Positions 16,380-25,762 of a stretch of 64,000 nt of DNA are shown in pieces. Numbering within the stretch: the stretch's first letter is position 1; every line of letters starts with the position of its first letter. This DNA is from Ureibacillus acetophenoni. GTDB lineage: Bacteria; Bacillota; Bacilli; Bacillales_A; Planococcaceae. The notes under the pieces are model-generated. The model was not told where the DNA came from. It saw only the letters and a list, made by a program, of their open reading frames with translations, and did not search any database. The stretch spans positions 1 through 64,000 of the forward strand of contig NZ_OBQC01000015.1 in NCBI RefSeq assembly GCF_900220965.1, in the 5' to 3' direction. Position numbers and translations under genes: made by a program.

Positions 16380-17239
16380 AACGCATACCCTTCTTTCTGC
16401 TGTTTGCTCAAGTAAACGAGTAAATCTTGCAGTGACACACGTTCTGCTTTTACCTCTTCATTTAGTACAGGATTTTTCAAATAAAGAACAGCCATCTTTT
16501 CATTCATAAACGTTTGTTCATAAATTACTTCATGACCAATCGCAGCATTAGCAACCTCTTCCGACGAACCTCTAATTGCAAGGATCGTTTCATCCCACTC
16601 CAAATAATCCTTTTGTAATAGAAGTTCCCCTTCATTTAAGATTAGCACTTCATCAAATAAGTTACTTACTTCGTCAATAAGGTGGGTTGATAATATGAAT
16701 AGTCGAGGGTCTATTTCCTGTTCTTCAATTAACAAATCATAAAATTTGCTGCGACCTGCCACATCAAGTCCAATATAAGGCTCATCAAAAATTGTAATTG
16801 GTGCACGACTGGCTAGACCTGTAATGATACCTAAAGCTGAACTCATCCCCTTCGATAGACTTTTCACCTTTGCTTTCGGTGGAAGCGCAAATACTTTCAG
16901 GAGCTTTCTCGCAAGTTCTTCATCCCAATTCGGGTAAAAATATCGATTTGCCTTTAAGGATTGATCCACTGTCATCTCCATTTGAAAATTCCCTGTTTCT
17001 GCAACAAAACAAATATCTCGTAAAACTGTAGCCGTATTAAATACATGCATGCCATTTACTCGAAGTTCTCCATTTGTTGTAGGCAGTATACCTGATAACA
17101 TATTGAGGAAAGTTGTTTTTCCCGCTCCATTATGACCTAAAAACCCAACAATCTTTGGTCCTTCAATCGTAAAGCTTACATTGTTTAACGCCACTTTATC
17201 CTTATACTTTTTCGTTACATTGCTCACCTGGATTTTCAT
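16376..17239 (-). CDS. ABC transporter ATP-binding subunit
   Basis: 287 residues with Walker A GHNGAGKTT (about 35-43), a Q-loop-like segment (AETGNFQMEM), signature LSKGMSSALGI, Walker B ITIFDEPYIGLD and the switch HLIDE. The signature carries LSKGM in place of LSGGQ, as in YtrB/YhcH-type ATPases. It is cotranscribed between the GntR regulator (10 bp upstream) and the permease (overlapping). The ATG at 17239 has better spacing to GGGG than the TTG just before it. Confidence 0.92.
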   Translation of the reverse strand: MKIQVSNVTKKYKDKVALNNVSFTIEGPKIVGFLGHNGAGKTTFLNMLSGILPTTNGELRVNGMHVFNTATVLRDICFVAETGNFQMEMTVDQSLKANRYFYPNWDEELARKLLKVFALPPKAKVKSLSKGMSSALGIITGLASRAPITIFDEPYIGLDVAGRSKFYDLLIEEQEIDPRLFILSTHLIDEVSNLFDEVLILNEGELLLQKDYLEWDETILAIRGSSEEVANAAIGHEVIYEQTFMNEKMAVLYLKNPVLNEEVKAERVSLQDLLVYLSKQQKEGYAL

Positions 17240-17251
17240 CAAGTTACCCCT

Positions 17252-17602
17252 TTATAACATTTTTCGTAAATCCTCTTCGGTAATGCCTAAACGTTTTGCC
17301 TCTGTCTTTAATGGTTCAATATATTGCTCTACAAAGTTTTCTTTGCGCTCATTGATTAAAATTTTGCGCGCATCTAGACTAACAAACATACCAACCCCAC
17401 GCTTTTTGTAAATGACCCCCTTATCCACTAATTCATTGACCCCTTTTCCTGCTGTAGCAGGGTTAATTTGATATTCCTTTGCAAATTCATTCGTTGATGG
17501 AATCCGATCCTCTGGTTGTAAAATACCATCCAAAATCGCTTCCTCTACGCGCTCACGAATTTGCTGGAAAATCGGCTTCTGATCCGATAATGAATGTTTC
17601 AC
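17252..17602 (-). CDS. GntR-family (YtrA-type) transcriptional regulator
   Basis: 116 residues: an N-terminal winged helix (PIFQQIRERVEEAILDG, IPSTNEFAKEYQINPATAGKGVNELV) and a short C-terminal dimerisation tail, which is the YtrA subfamily layout. GTG start with GGAGG at seven bases. It is first in an operon with an ABC ATPase and permease and most likely represses it by binding the palindrome at 17643-17664. Confidence 0.92.
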   Translation of the reverse strand: MKHSLSDQKPIFQQIRERVEEAILDGILQPEDRIPSTNEFAKEYQINPATAGKGVNELVDKGVIYKKRGVGMFVSLDARKILINERKENFVEQYIEPLKTEAKRLGITEEDLRKML

Positions 17603-17642
17603 ACGGTTTCCTCCAAAATTTCAGTCCATTCTAGGTTGTTTG

Positions 17643-17664
17643 GTTAGTTACTTGTGTAACTAAC
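17643..17664. promoter_or_regulatory. Operator palindrome of the GntR-ABC operon
   Basis: A perfect 9-bp inverted repeat GTTAGTTAC-N4-GTAACTAAC overlaps the -10 element of the operon promoter, the usual place for autorepression by GntR regulators. Confidence 0.8.
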
Positions 17665-17691
17665 TATAGAACAAAGGGGAAATATTGTCAA
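17663..17691 (-). promoter_or_regulatory. SigA promoter of the GntR-ABC operon
   Basis: On the minus strand TTGACA and TATAGT are 17 bp apart, upstream of the GntR start codon. Confidence 0.8.
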
Positions 17692-17781
17692 CAATAACAA
17701 TAAAAATCTATACGCCAAAAATCGACTTGGTGATTCCAAGAAGGAAATAGCACAATTAAACTCAACCCGTGTTTGGGAGGT

Positions 17782-17934
17782 GGTCTCGTGGACACTTTTT
17801 CGTCTTTTTCTGGATTTCTGTCCTCGAGAAGTGGTCTCGTGGACACTTTTTCAATTTTTTTAGATTTTTATTCCTTTAGAATCCGTCTCGTGGACACTTT
17901 TCCAATTTTTTCTGGAATTTTGTCCTCGAGAAGC
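17782..17934. repeat. Minisatellite of three 51-bp units
   Basis: Units begin at 17782, 17833 and 17884 with (G)GTCTCGTGGACACTTTT and contain a T-rich middle and, in units 1 and 3, TGTCCTCGAGAAG. An open frame crosses it in the plus strand only because the unit is a multiple of three; it has no ribosome binding site that I trust. A different array with a nearly equal period lies at 55.7 kb. Confidence 0.8.
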
Positions 17935-17990
17935 AATCGCGGGGCCAAATCCATGAAAAAAGAACACTAACAATCCAAATTAATTTTATA

Positions 17991-18031
17991 AAAATAAAAA
18001 ACCTCCAACATGTATAAATCATGTTGAAGGT
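17991..18031 (-). terminator. Terminator of the gamma-glutamyltransferase gene
   Basis: On the minus strand ACCTTCAACATG-N7-CATGTTGGAGGT is followed by a T-run. Confidence 0.85.
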
Positions 18032-18068
18032 CTATCCTATTTACAAGTTTCATTCCTGAAATTCACCA

Positions 18069-19676
18069 CTACCAAGCAGCTACCATACCATCCGTTCGAG
18101 ACTCCGTTCCTCCGGCAAGAACACCAGTCTTAGGGTTTCGCCAAATAATTTGTCCTCGTCCAAAACTTCCAGGATCGGCTAGTACTTCAATCTCATGTCC
18201 TTTTCGCTGCAATGCTTGAGCAAGGTAATTTGGAAACTCCGATTCCACATGGACTTTCTTTCCACTAATCCATTGCCATCTCGGCGCATCAAGAGCTGCT
18301 TGTGGATTTAATAGATAATCAACTGTATTGATCACCACTTGGTAATGCCCCTGTGGCTGCATATACCCACCCATCACTCCAAACGGGCCAACAGCATCTT
18401 TTCCTTTCGATAAAAATCCAGGAATAATTGTATTATAAGTACGTTTCTTCGGTTTCAAATAATTAGGATGGTTTTCATCTAAAGAGAAATCTGCTCCCCT
18501 ATTTTGCAATGCAATTCCTGTTCCAGGAACGACCACTCCAGACCCGAATCCCATATAGTTACTTTGAATATAAGAAACCATATTCCCTTCGCTATCCGCT
18601 GTTGCAAGGTAAACTGTGCCGCTCTTTGCTAACTCGATCGGCTTCGGTTCAATCGCAAATTCACCGATTTCCTTTACACGGTATAAAGCATGTTCCTTTG
18701 ATAGTAGTAGTTCCGTGCTAATCGGCATGTCCGCTTCTTCTGTAATAAATGCCTTTCCATCAGCAAAAGCTAGCTTCATAGATTCAATTTGTTGATGTAT
18801 CGTCTCAGCCGACTGCCACTTTGGTGGATCAAGCTGTTCGAAATTATTTAATGCCATCAACGCAATCATTCCTTGTCCATTCGGAGGAATCTCCCACACA
18901 TCATATCCACGATAATTTGTGGAAATTGGCTTTACCCATTCTACTTGATATGCGGCAAGATCTGATTTTCTAAGGAAACCACCATGCTCCACCATAAATT
19001 TATCGATTTTGTCAGCAAGTTCTCCTTCATAAAAACTTCTCGCACCCGTTTCACCAATTTTACGAAGCGTATCTGCGTGATCTTTAGAGCGCCAAACTTC
19101 TCCAATCTCAGGTGCCTTTCCATCAATACAGAACGTTTCAAACCACGCTTCAAACTCTCGCCCTTCTTGCTTTTTATATATTTCATACGCCCTTTTCCAA
19201 TACTTCCCTAAAATCGGCGTTAGAGGATACCCTTCCTCAGCATAACGAACGGCTGGCTCTAATGTTTCCTTTAAAGAAAGTTTTCCAAATCTTTTTGAAA
19301 GGCTAGCCCATGCAGCTGGCACTCCAGGTACTGTAACTGGTACTAGACCTAGTCTTGGCATTTGTTCGTGGCCAAGTGCTCTTACCGCTTCAGCTGTTAA
19401 TAATTCTGGAGAAGGTCCTGAAGCGTTCAAACCATAAATCTCACCTTTAACCCAAACAATAGCAAATGCGTCCCCACCTATACCATTAGAGGTTGGTTCT
19501 AGAACAGTTAAAGCAGCTGCCGTCGCTATAGCAGCATCGATTGCATTTCCACCCTTTTTCATAATCTCAATTCCTACTTGTGCAGCAAGTGGTTGAGACG
19601 TCGCCACCATACCATTTTTCGCGAATACCGTATGTCGTTTTGAAGCAAATGGATGATTTAAGTAATCAACCTTCAT
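18069..19676 (-). CDS. Gamma-glutamyltransferase-like protein (YwrD type)
   Basis: 535 residues from the ATG at 19676, which follows GGGGAGTGAG; a longer frame to 19706 is unsupported. It is an N-terminal nucleophile hydrolase: the family opening GGNAIDAAIA (about 40-49), the GGDAF segment, and the catalytic Thr in SGTVYLATADSEGNMVS near residue 360, where autocleavage gives two subunits. There is no signal peptide, so it is cytoplasmic like B. subtilis YwrD and unlike secreted Ggt. It probably acts on gamma-glutamyl compounds such as glutathione. Confidence 0.9.
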   Translation of the reverse strand: MKVDYLNHPFASKRHTVFAKNGMVATSQPLAAQVGIEIMKKGGNAIDAAIATAAALTVLEPTSNGIGGDAFAIVWVKGEIYGLNASGPSPELLTAEAVRALGHEQMPRLGLVPVTVPGVPAAWASLSKRFGKLSLKETLEPAVRYAEEGYPLTPILGKYWKRAYEIYKKQEGREFEAWFETFCIDGKAPEIGEVWRSKDHADTLRKIGETGARSFYEGELADKIDKFMVEHGGFLRKSDLAAYQVEWVKPISTNYRGYDVWEIPPNGQGMIALMALNNFEQLDPPKWQSAETIHQQIESMKLAFADGKAFITEEADMPISTELLLSKEHALYRVKEIGEFAIEPKPIELAKSGTVYLATADSEGNMVSYIQSNYMGFGSGVVVPGTGIALQNRGADFSLDENHPNYLKPKKRTYNTIIPGFLSKGKDAVGPFGVMGGYMQPQGHYQVVINTVDYLLNPQAALDAPRWQWISGKKVHVESEFPNYLAQALQRKGHEIEVLADPGSFGRGQIIWRNPKTGVLAGGTESRTDGMVAAW

Positions 19677-20099
19677 TCTTCTCACTCCCCTATTTAGTGA
19701 AAACAATCTCTTAATAAAATAGATTCACTTTATAATTCAAAATTTTACGAATATTCAACAGATATGTAAACCTATTTCTATAAATTGTAAACTAATGCTT
19801 CCAACATTTATAATTGACCTCCAAAAAATAAACCCAAAAACGAGTCGCTGGGTTATCCATTATTCTATAAAATTAATAAAATACTACTTTACATTAAACT
19901 GTGTTACCTCATCTAAAAGGTCATCCGCTAATTTACTAGGTGATTTGCTCTATATAAAATGCCCTCCATTGATGAGTTAGATTCTACATTAGAAGCCGTC
20001 GTTTCCTCCACTCCAGCCACTAATAAAAATTTTCTTAATATTCCCCATATTACTTATGCACGACATTGAATATTCCCTTATGTATTTCTATTAAAAAGT

Positions 20100-20272
20100 G
20101 ACAAATTAAAACGAGGAGAATTTCAAAAAGATGAAGTAACTATTTCTTATATATGGATAGGATTTTGTCGATTCATGACAACGTTGAAATTGGAGTATTA
20201 AGAGAAGAAACAATGGTTACAATAGATAAAGTTACAGACCTAATTGAGAAATTGAAAAATAAAAAACAATAG
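20100..20272 (+). pseudogene. Possible remnant of an unrecognised gene
   Basis: A frame ending HDNVEIGVLREETMVTIDKV...KNKKQ (stop at 20272) looks protein-like and is preceded, in another frame, by RGEFQKDEVTISYIWIG, as if a frameshift split one ancestral sequence. There is no ribosome binding site. The parent family is not recognised. Confidence 0.25.
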
Positions 20273-20448
20273 TTTTTTCATCTATTTTTTTCAATTAGGT
20301 TCTAATAGTTATGATTCTCTTTGTTCTTGGAAAATATATAAAAATTACTAAGGAAAATTAATATGACGTTTTTTCGTAGTTTATCCACACGTTTTATTTC
20401 CAAAGTAAGCTTTCTATATTGTTCATACAATATACACATATCATTTAG

Positions 20449-20477
20449 TTGACAAAAGACGACATCTACTAGAGAAT
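20449..20477 (+). promoter_or_regulatory. Candidate promoter of ahpCF
   Basis: TTGACA at 20449-20454 is followed after 17 bp by GAGAAT, a weak -10. The PerR-like box lies just downstream, a position suited to repression. Confidence 0.45.
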
Positions 20478-20487
20478 TATAACTATA

Positions 20488-20502
20488 TTAGAATTATTAT
20501 TA
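20488..20502. promoter_or_regulatory. PerR-like box upstream of ahpC
   Basis: TTAGAATTATTATTA matches the Per-box consensus TTATAATNATTATAA at 13 of 15 positions. PerR represses ahpCF in B. subtilis until peroxide oxidises the regulator, so the match is in the expected place. Confidence 0.6.
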
Positions 20503-20526
20503 TTAAACTAATGGAGGTTTTTGATT

Positions 20527-21090
20527 ATGTCATTAATCGGAAAAGAAATTTTACCATTCAAAGCACAAGCTTACAAAAACGGAGAGTTTATCGAAGTATC
20601 AGATCAAGATCTAAAAGGTAAATGGAGTGTTGTATGCTTCTACCCTGCTGACTTCACTTTCGTATGTCCAACTGAACTTGAAGATCTTCAAAACCAATAT
20701 CCAGCATTACAAGAACTAGGTGTTGAAGTATATTCAGTATCAACTGACACTCACTTCGTACACAAAGCATGGCACGATTCTTCAGAAGCAATCAGCAAAA
20801 TTACTTATACAATGATCGGTGACCCTTCACACGTTATTTGCCGTAACTTCGACGTATTAATCGAAGAAGAAGGTGTTGCTGACCGCGGAACTTTCATCAT
20901 CGATCCAGATGGCGTAGTTCAAGCTATGGAAATTAACGCTGGTGGTATTGGCCGTGACGCTAGTACATTAATTAACAAAATTAAAGCAGCACAATATGTA
21001 CGTAAAAACCCAGGTGAAGTTTGCCCAGCTAAATGGGAAGAAGGCGGAGAAACGCTTAAACCTAGCCTTGACTTAGTAGGTAAAATTTAA
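20527..21090 (+). CDS. ahpC: Alkyl hydroperoxide reductase subunit C (peroxiredoxin)
   Basis: 187 residues of a typical two-Cys peroxiredoxin: peroxidatic Cys in [11 protein letters not shown] (about 47) and resolving Cys in GEVCPAKW (about 167). It reduces H2O2, organic peroxides and peroxynitrite and is recycled by AhpF, encoded 13 bp downstream. The ATG at 20527 follows GGAGG; a TTG six bases earlier is less likely. Codon use is strongly biased, as expected for a highly expressed gene. Confidence 0.97.
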   Translation: MSLIGKEILPFKAQAYKNGEFIEVSDQDLKGKWSVVCFYPADFTFVCPTELEDLQNQYPALQELGVEVYSVSTDTHFVHKAWHDSSEAISKITYTMIGDPSHVICRNFDVLIEEEGVADRGTFIIDPDGVVQAMEINAGGIGRDASTLINKIKAAQYVRKNPGEVCPAKWEEGGETLKPSLDLVGKI

Positions 21091-21103
21091 GGAGCGATAT
21101 TAA

Positions 21104-22633
21104 ATGGCACTCGATGCAGAAATTAAATCACAATTAAATCAGTACCTTCAACTGCTTGAGAACGATATCGTCCTTAAAGTGAGTACAGGTACTGATAAAG
21201 CTTCAGAGGAGATGCTAGCTCTAGTAAATGAGCTAGCTTCTCTTTCATCTAAAATTACGGTAGAAAAAGCTGAACTTGAAAGAACACCGAGCTTTAGTGT
21301 AAACCGCGTTGGTGAGGATACTGGTATTGTCTTTGCTGGTGTTCCACTAGGACACGAATTTACATCTTTAGTACTTGCACTTCTTCAAGTTAGTGGCCGT
21401 GCTCCAAAAGTAGATCAAAGTATCATCGATCAAATTAAATCTATTGAAGGTGAATACAACTTTGAAACTTATGTGAGCTTAACTTGCCACAACTGTCCGG
21501 AAGTTGTACAAGCTCTTAATATCATGAGTGTGCTTAATCCAAATATTAAACACACAATGGTTGACGGTGCAGTCTTCAAAGAAGAAGTTGAAAGTAAAGA
21601 TATTTTAGCCGTACCTGCTGCATTTGTAAATGGTAAAGAATTCGGTAATGGTCGTATGACACTTGATGAAATCCTTGCAAAATTAGGATCTGGTCCAAGT
21701 GCAGAACAATTTGCCGATAAAGAACCATATGATGTTCTTGTTGTTGGTGGCGGTCCTGCTGGAGCTAGTGCAGCAATCTATGCAGCACGTAAAGGAATCC
21801 GTACAGGTATTGTTGCGGAACGCTTTGGTGGTCAAATTTTAGATACCCTTTCTATTGAAAACTTTATTAGTGTAAAAGAAACAGAAGGTCCAAAACTTGC
21901 AGCTGCTCTAGAAGAACACGTAAAGCAATACAACATTGATGTTATGAATCTACAACGTGCTACACGTTTAGAGAAAAAAGATCTTGTTGAAATTGAATTA
22001 GAAAACGGTGCAGTTCTTAAGAGTAAATCTGTCATTATTTCAACTGGTGCTCGCTGGAGAAACATTAATGTTCCTGGTGAAGCAGAGTTTAAAAACAAAG
22101 GTGTTGCTTACTGCCCACACTGTGACGGTCCTCTATTTGCAGGAAAAGATGTTGCAGTAATTGGTGGAGGTAACTCTGGTGTTGAGGCTGCAATCGACCT
22201 TGCAGGAATTGTAAATCATGTAACTGTTATTGAATACAACGACAGCCTAAAAGCTGATGAAGTATTACAAAACCGTTTACATACACTTCCAAATGTAACT
22301 GTTGTAACAAACGCTCAAACGAAAGAAATTACTGGTACTGACAAAGTGAACGGTCTTACATATGTAGATCGTGAATCTGGCGAAGAAAAACATATCGAAT
22401 TAGCAGGTGTTTTTGTTCAAATCGGTCTTGTACCTAACACAGAATGGTTAGAAGGAACTCTTGAACGTTCTCGTTTCGGCGAAATCATCGTTGATAAACG
22501 TGGAGCAACAACAATTCCTGGTGTATTTGCTGCTGGTGACTGTACTGACAGCGCTTATAAGCAAATCATCATCTCCATGGGATCTGGCGCAACTGCTTCA
22601 TTAGCAGCGTTTGATTATTTAATTCGTAACTAG
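21104..22633 (+). CDS. ahpF: Alkyl hydroperoxide reductase subunit F
   Basis: 509-residue flavoprotein disulfide reductase that transfers electrons from NADH to AhpC. An N-terminal tandem thioredoxin-like domain carries CHNC (about 129-132), then come FAD binding ([19 protein letters not shown], about 212-230), the redox-active CPHC (about 344-347), and NAD binding ([12 protein letters not shown]). It forms an operon with ahpC and ends at a strong terminator. Confidence 0.97.
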   Translation: MALDAEIKSQLNQYLQLLENDIVLKVSTGTDKASEEMLALVNELASLSSKITVEKAELERTPSFSVNRVGEDTGIVFAGVPLGHEFTSLVLALLQVSGRAPKVDQSIIDQIKSIEGEYNFETYVSLTCHNCPEVVQALNIMSVLNPNIKHTMVDGAVFKEEVESKDILAVPAAFVNGKEFGNGRMTLDEILAKLGSGPSAEQFADKEPYDVLVVGGGPAGASAAIYAARKGIRTGIVAERFGGQILDTLSIENFISVKETEGPKLAAALEEHVKQYNIDVMNLQRATRLEKKDLVEIELENGAVLKSKSVIISTGARWRNINVPGEAEFKNKGVAYCPHCDGPLFAGKDVAVIGGGNSGVEAAIDLAGIVNHVTVIEYNDSLKADEVLQNRLHTLPNVTVVTNAQTKEITGTDKVNGLTYVDRESGEEKHIELAGVFVQIGLVPNTEWLEGTLERSRFGEIIVDKRGATTIPGVFAAGDCTDSAYKQIIISMGSGATASLAAFDYLIRN

Positions 22634-22653
22634 TTTTAGTACTAGTCTTATAG

Positions 22654-22687
22654 AAAAACACTATCCTTTTAGAGGATAGTGTTTTTT
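22654..22687. terminator. Terminator after ahpF (bidirectional)
   Basis: AAAACACTATCC pairs with GGATAGTGTTTT with flanking A and T runs, between convergent ahpF and the GGDEF gene. Confidence 0.9.
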
Positions 22688-22692
22688 CATTA

Positions 22693-24114
22693 CTATATTT
22701 TTGACTGGCTATTTACATAGATTTGATCTTTGCCACGTTTTTTTGCTTCATAGAGTGCCATATCTGCGAGGTGGAATAACTCTTGGAAAGAGGTAATTTT
22801 CCCTTTTTGATTATCTGCTACACCCATACTAATCGTAATTGAGTAGGACTTGCCGCTAGACTTTATTTCCAAATTACGTATAGCTTCGGCAATTTGAATA
22901 GCTTTGTTCTTCCCTTCTTCAAGGGACCTGCCTTTTGTAATGATGACAAATTCATCTCCACCAAATCGCCCAATCATTTCATCTTTCTGCATGAGACCTT
23001 CACAAGTTTTGCTAACAAGTTTAATGACTTCATCACCAAATAAATGTCCATGCTCATCGTTGTACAATTTAAAATCATCTATATCAAATAAAATACAAAC
23101 AATATTTTCTTGTTTGTTAGTCACATTATTTAATAGTTCACTAACCTTGCTCTCCAAATAATTACGATTGTATACCCCTGTTAAAAAATCAGTATTTGCC
23201 TTCTTTTCAATGGTTCTAAGGCTATGCTTCACTTCAAGCTTTAAAGCAGTTAATGCAACTTCTCTTTCATTTATATCTTCCAACAGTTTAATATATTCTT
23301 TTTGCACGATATATCCTTTTTGTATATCCTTCATTAGTTCACAAAGCTTCATTCTCTCTTCTTGAATGTTCTTTAATAGATACAAATCATTATAACTTTC
23401 GACAAGTTGTTTCGAAATCGTATAAGCATTAAATGCATCCTCAAATAATTCTAACTTTGTGTGCCATAAACCTAGTAAATGAAAGTATTGGGATTTTTCC
23501 CTTATAAATGAATCTAAAATGTTGGTACGAATAATCTCATCCATTATTCTTCTAGACTCTACAAATTTATGAAGCCCAATATAGGCTTTAGCCATATTTA
23601 ACACAACTCTTATTTCCAAGATTTCACTTTTAGGTTGATGTAACTTTGCCATTTCTAATCCAAGTTTGGCCATTTCTAATGCTTGATCAAAATTTTCATC
23701 CACTATATATAAGTGACTTAAATTGCTATAGGCATTGCTTACGATATTATATTTCAGCGTTTTTTCGCCTAATTCAATCGTGCGATGTAGCGTTTCTTCT
23801 GCCTTTTTATAATCCTTTTGAAACTCATATAATAAGAATCTCACATTATAAAAACTTAACCAATCCACATCATCTCCGTATTGTAAACATACTTCACTAT
23901 ATGCATCAATACTATGAAAAGCAGCTTCTATATCTCCAATACAATAAAAAGATGCTGCTTTATTTAAATGAGCAATTAAAACGGATTTAAAATCGTTAAA
24001 CGCTAGCCCAAGTTTTAAAAGCTCCTGACTTGATTCAATCGCATCTTTATACTTTCCTTCTGCCCTTAGTGAGGTAACACGTTGTTGTAGTAATTTTAAT
24101 TCCTCTAACTTCAT
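22693..24114 (-). CDS. TPR-containing diguanylate cyclase (GGDEF)
   Basis: About 473 residues. The first 280 form tetratricopeptide-like helical repeats (for example YSNLSHLYIVDENFDQALEM), a short coiled coil follows, and the last 165 are a GGDEF domain with an intact GRFGGDEFVI active site and the YNRNYLE opening. It should make cyclic di-GMP from GTP. An RxxD inhibitory site is not seen in front of the active site. No membrane segment, so sensing is cytoplasmic, perhaps through protein partners of the TPRs. ATG at 24114 with AGGTG; GTG at 24123 is less likely. Confidence 0.9.
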   Translation of the reverse strand: MKLEELKLLQQRVTSLRAEGKYKDAIESSQELLKLGLAFNDFKSVLIAHLNKAASFYCIGDIEAAFHSIDAYSEVCLQYGDDVDWLSFYNVRFLLYEFQKDYKKAEETLHRTIELGEKTLKYNIVSNAYSNLSHLYIVDENFDQALEMAKLGLEMAKLHQPKSEILEIRVVLNMAKAYIGLHKFVESRRIMDEIIRTNILDSFIREKSQYFHLLGLWHTKLELFEDAFNAYTISKQLVESYNDLYLLKNIQEERMKLCELMKDIQKGYIVQKEYIKLLEDINEREVALTALKLEVKHSLRTIEKKANTDFLTGVYNRNYLESKVSELLNNVTNKQENIVCILFDIDDFKLYNDEHGHLFGDEVIKLVSKTCEGLMQKDEMIGRFGGDEFVIITKGRSLEEGKNKAIQIAEAIRNLEIKSSGKSYSITISMGVADNQKGKITSFQELFHLADMALYEAKKRGKDQIYVNSQSKI

Positions 24115-24375
24115 ACTATACACCTGACTCTAACTTGTTAATGGAAATTCCAACATACAATACTTTTAGTATATAACAAAATGAAAAATTAGGAGGTTTT
24201 AGTTCCTTTTATTAAAAAGCGTTTGAATAAATTCCTCATAATAGAATAATATAGATGGTGCTGATGATTTAGATTTATGAAGGCAGCAAGAGCAAGATTC
24301 GCATTTTGATAGTCTACTGATTGAGCGGCTTCAATTTTTGATCGTTTATTAAATTTTAGAATTTAGGAGAATAAA

Positions 24376-25008
24376 ATGAAACTCTATTACACTTTACCGT
24401 TGCTACTAGCTGGATTAGTCGCATTATCCGGATGTTCATCATCCACTACGGAACAACCAGTTGAAGAGATTGAACAACAAGCTAGTAAAAAAACAGACTC
24501 TTCTAATTCGGAAGAAACATCTGAGGAAAGTACAGAAGAAAAAGATTCTACGGAAATGGTAGAAACAACTACCGCTGACATTCAATTTGTTGAAACCAAT
24601 TTTGAATGTATCTCATTTGTTCTACCAGAAAATGCAGAGCCGATTGATGTAGGAGAGCAACCTCTTCCAGTTCTTGCGGTTTACTTGAATCCAACAACAA
24701 AAGCAAACTTAAATGTCGTTGCTGAAGAGCTGCCTGAACCGATGAATGTAGAGGAATACATTGACTATGTAATTGAAATTACAGGTGAAGAATTCGTAAG
24801 TAACAAAACGTATGAATCTAATGATCTTCAGTGGAATGAAACAATCAGTGTGATTGATATTGGCACAGGTGATGCTCACCTCGTACAACGAACAATCATC
24901 CACGATGATATAGCTTATATATTCTCATTTTCTGCAAGAGCCGAAACAGTTGATAGTGATATTGAAATTTTTGACCACATTACTTCTTCCGTTACTATTA
25001 TTGAATAA
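24376..25008 (+). CDS. Lipoprotein
   Basis: 210 residues with a lipoprotein signal peptide ending in the lipobox LSGC (Cys20), then a Ser/Glu/Thr-rich linker (about 21-60) and a compact C-terminal domain of alternating strands. It would be anchored to the outer face of the membrane. No known family is recognised; the domain resembles small PsbP-like/DUF folds only in general pattern. RBS AGGAG; followed by a REP-like palindrome. Confidence 0.85.
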   Translation: MKLYYTLPLLLAGLVALSGCSSSTTEQPVEEIEQQASKKTDSSNSEETSEESTEEKDSTEMVETTTADIQFVETNFECISFVLPENAEPIDVGEQPLPVLAVYLNPTTKANLNVVAEELPEPMNVEEYIDYVIEITGEEFVSNKTYESNDLQWNETISVIDIGTGDAHLVQRTIIHDDIAYIFSFSARAETVDSDIEIFDHITSSVTIIE

Positions 25009-25011
25009 ATC

Positions 25012-25066
25012 GGTACCTGTCACCCAAACAATTCGAAATATTCGGAATTGTTTGTGTACCTGGTAC
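25012..25066. repeat. REP-like palindrome downstream of lipoprotein gene
   Basis: GGTACCTGTCACCCAAACAA is inversely repeated, with a few mismatches, by TTGTTTGTGTACCTGGTAC. Same family as 13653-13706. Confidence 0.7.
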
Positions 25067-25142
25067 TCACACAATAATGGCATCTTCATCTATGGATAAC
25101 ATATAATTAACTAGTAAGAAGAGTCGTAAAGGAGCCGATCAT

Positions 25143-25463
25143 ATGATTATTGTTACTACTGAAAAAATACCAAATTATGAAGTAAAAGAAGTGTTAGGAC
25201 CAGTTTTTGGACTAACTGTACGAGCAAGAGGTCTTGGAAAAGATATTGTAGCCTCATTAAAGGGGCTAATTGGTGGGGAAATTAATCAATACACTGAAAT
25301 GCTTGAGGACGCTAGAAAACAAGCAATTGACCGCATGGTTCAAAATGCAACAACAATGGGGGCCAATGCGATTATTATGATGCGCTTTGACTCAGGAGAA
25401 ATCGGCCAAAACATGAGTGAAATTATCGCTTATGGTACTGCGGTTATTGTAGAAAAGGTATAA
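25143..25463 (+). CDS. YbjQ family (DUF74) protein
   Basis: 106 residues matching the YbjQ/UPF0145 family throughout: ITTEKIPNYEVKEVLG, RARGLGKDIVASLKGLIGGE, ARKQAIDRMVQNA, GANAIIMMRFDSG. The fold forms pentameric rings; the cellular role is not established. It precedes 25467-25691 by three bases and is surely cotranscribed with it. AAAGGAG ribosome binding site. Confidence 0.93.
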   Translation: MIIVTTEKIPNYEVKEVLGPVFGLTVRARGLGKDIVASLKGLIGGEINQYTEMLEDARKQAIDRMVQNATTMGANAIIMMRFDSGEIGQNMSEIIAYGTAVIVEKV

Positions 25464-25466
25464 GCT

Positions 25467-25691
25467 ATGGAATGGATTTTCGGAATTTACGGTATCTCGT
25501 TTATAGTCTTTCTTATTTTAGCTTTTGGCTCTTGGTTCATTTGGGACCAACGTTTCTCCAAAAAACATGGACAACAAGTACCGCCTGGATTTAGGAGAAC
25601 AAATGAAGTCTCAATCGATCCAACAACTAAGAAAAGATTGGTAGTTTACTTTAACCCAGAAACTGGCGAGCGATTCTATAAAGAAGATTAA
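25467..25691 (+). CDS. Small membrane protein downstream of ybjQ-like gene
   Basis: 74 residues with one N-terminal transmembrane helix (about 4-25) and a polar tail containing VPPGFRRTNEVSIDPTTKKR and ETGERFY. Function unknown; its pairing with the YbjQ-like gene suggests a membrane partner. Ends just before a REP-like palindrome that can act as terminator. Confidence 0.8.
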   Translation: MEWIFGIYGISFIVFLILAFGSWFIWDQRFSKKHGQQVPPGFRRTNEVSIDPTTKKRLVVYFNPETGERFYKED

Positions 25692-25698
25692 AAAAACG

Positions 25699-25752
25699 GT
25701 GCCAGGTACAGAAACAATTCCGAATATTCAGAATTATTTCTGTACCTGGCAC
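25699..25752. repeat. REP-like palindrome between convergent genes
   Basis: GGTGCCAGGTACAGAAACAATT is mirrored with few mismatches by AATTATTTCTGTACCTGGCAC. It probably ends transcription from both sides. Confidence 0.75.
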
Positions 25753-25762
25753 TCGAACAATT

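Larger units (their letters stand above)
19677..20526. other. Long intergenic region upstream of ahpC
   Basis: About 850 bp between divergent genes. The only coding-like stretch is a short degraded frame at about 20100-20272. The last 80 bp hold the ahpC promoter and a PerR-like box. The rest shows no gene or strong structure. Confidence 0.5.

Noticed and set aside
17773-17970. 65-codon open frame over the 51-bp repeats
   Set aside because: It exists because the unit length is a multiple of three; poor translation signals and a low-complexity product.
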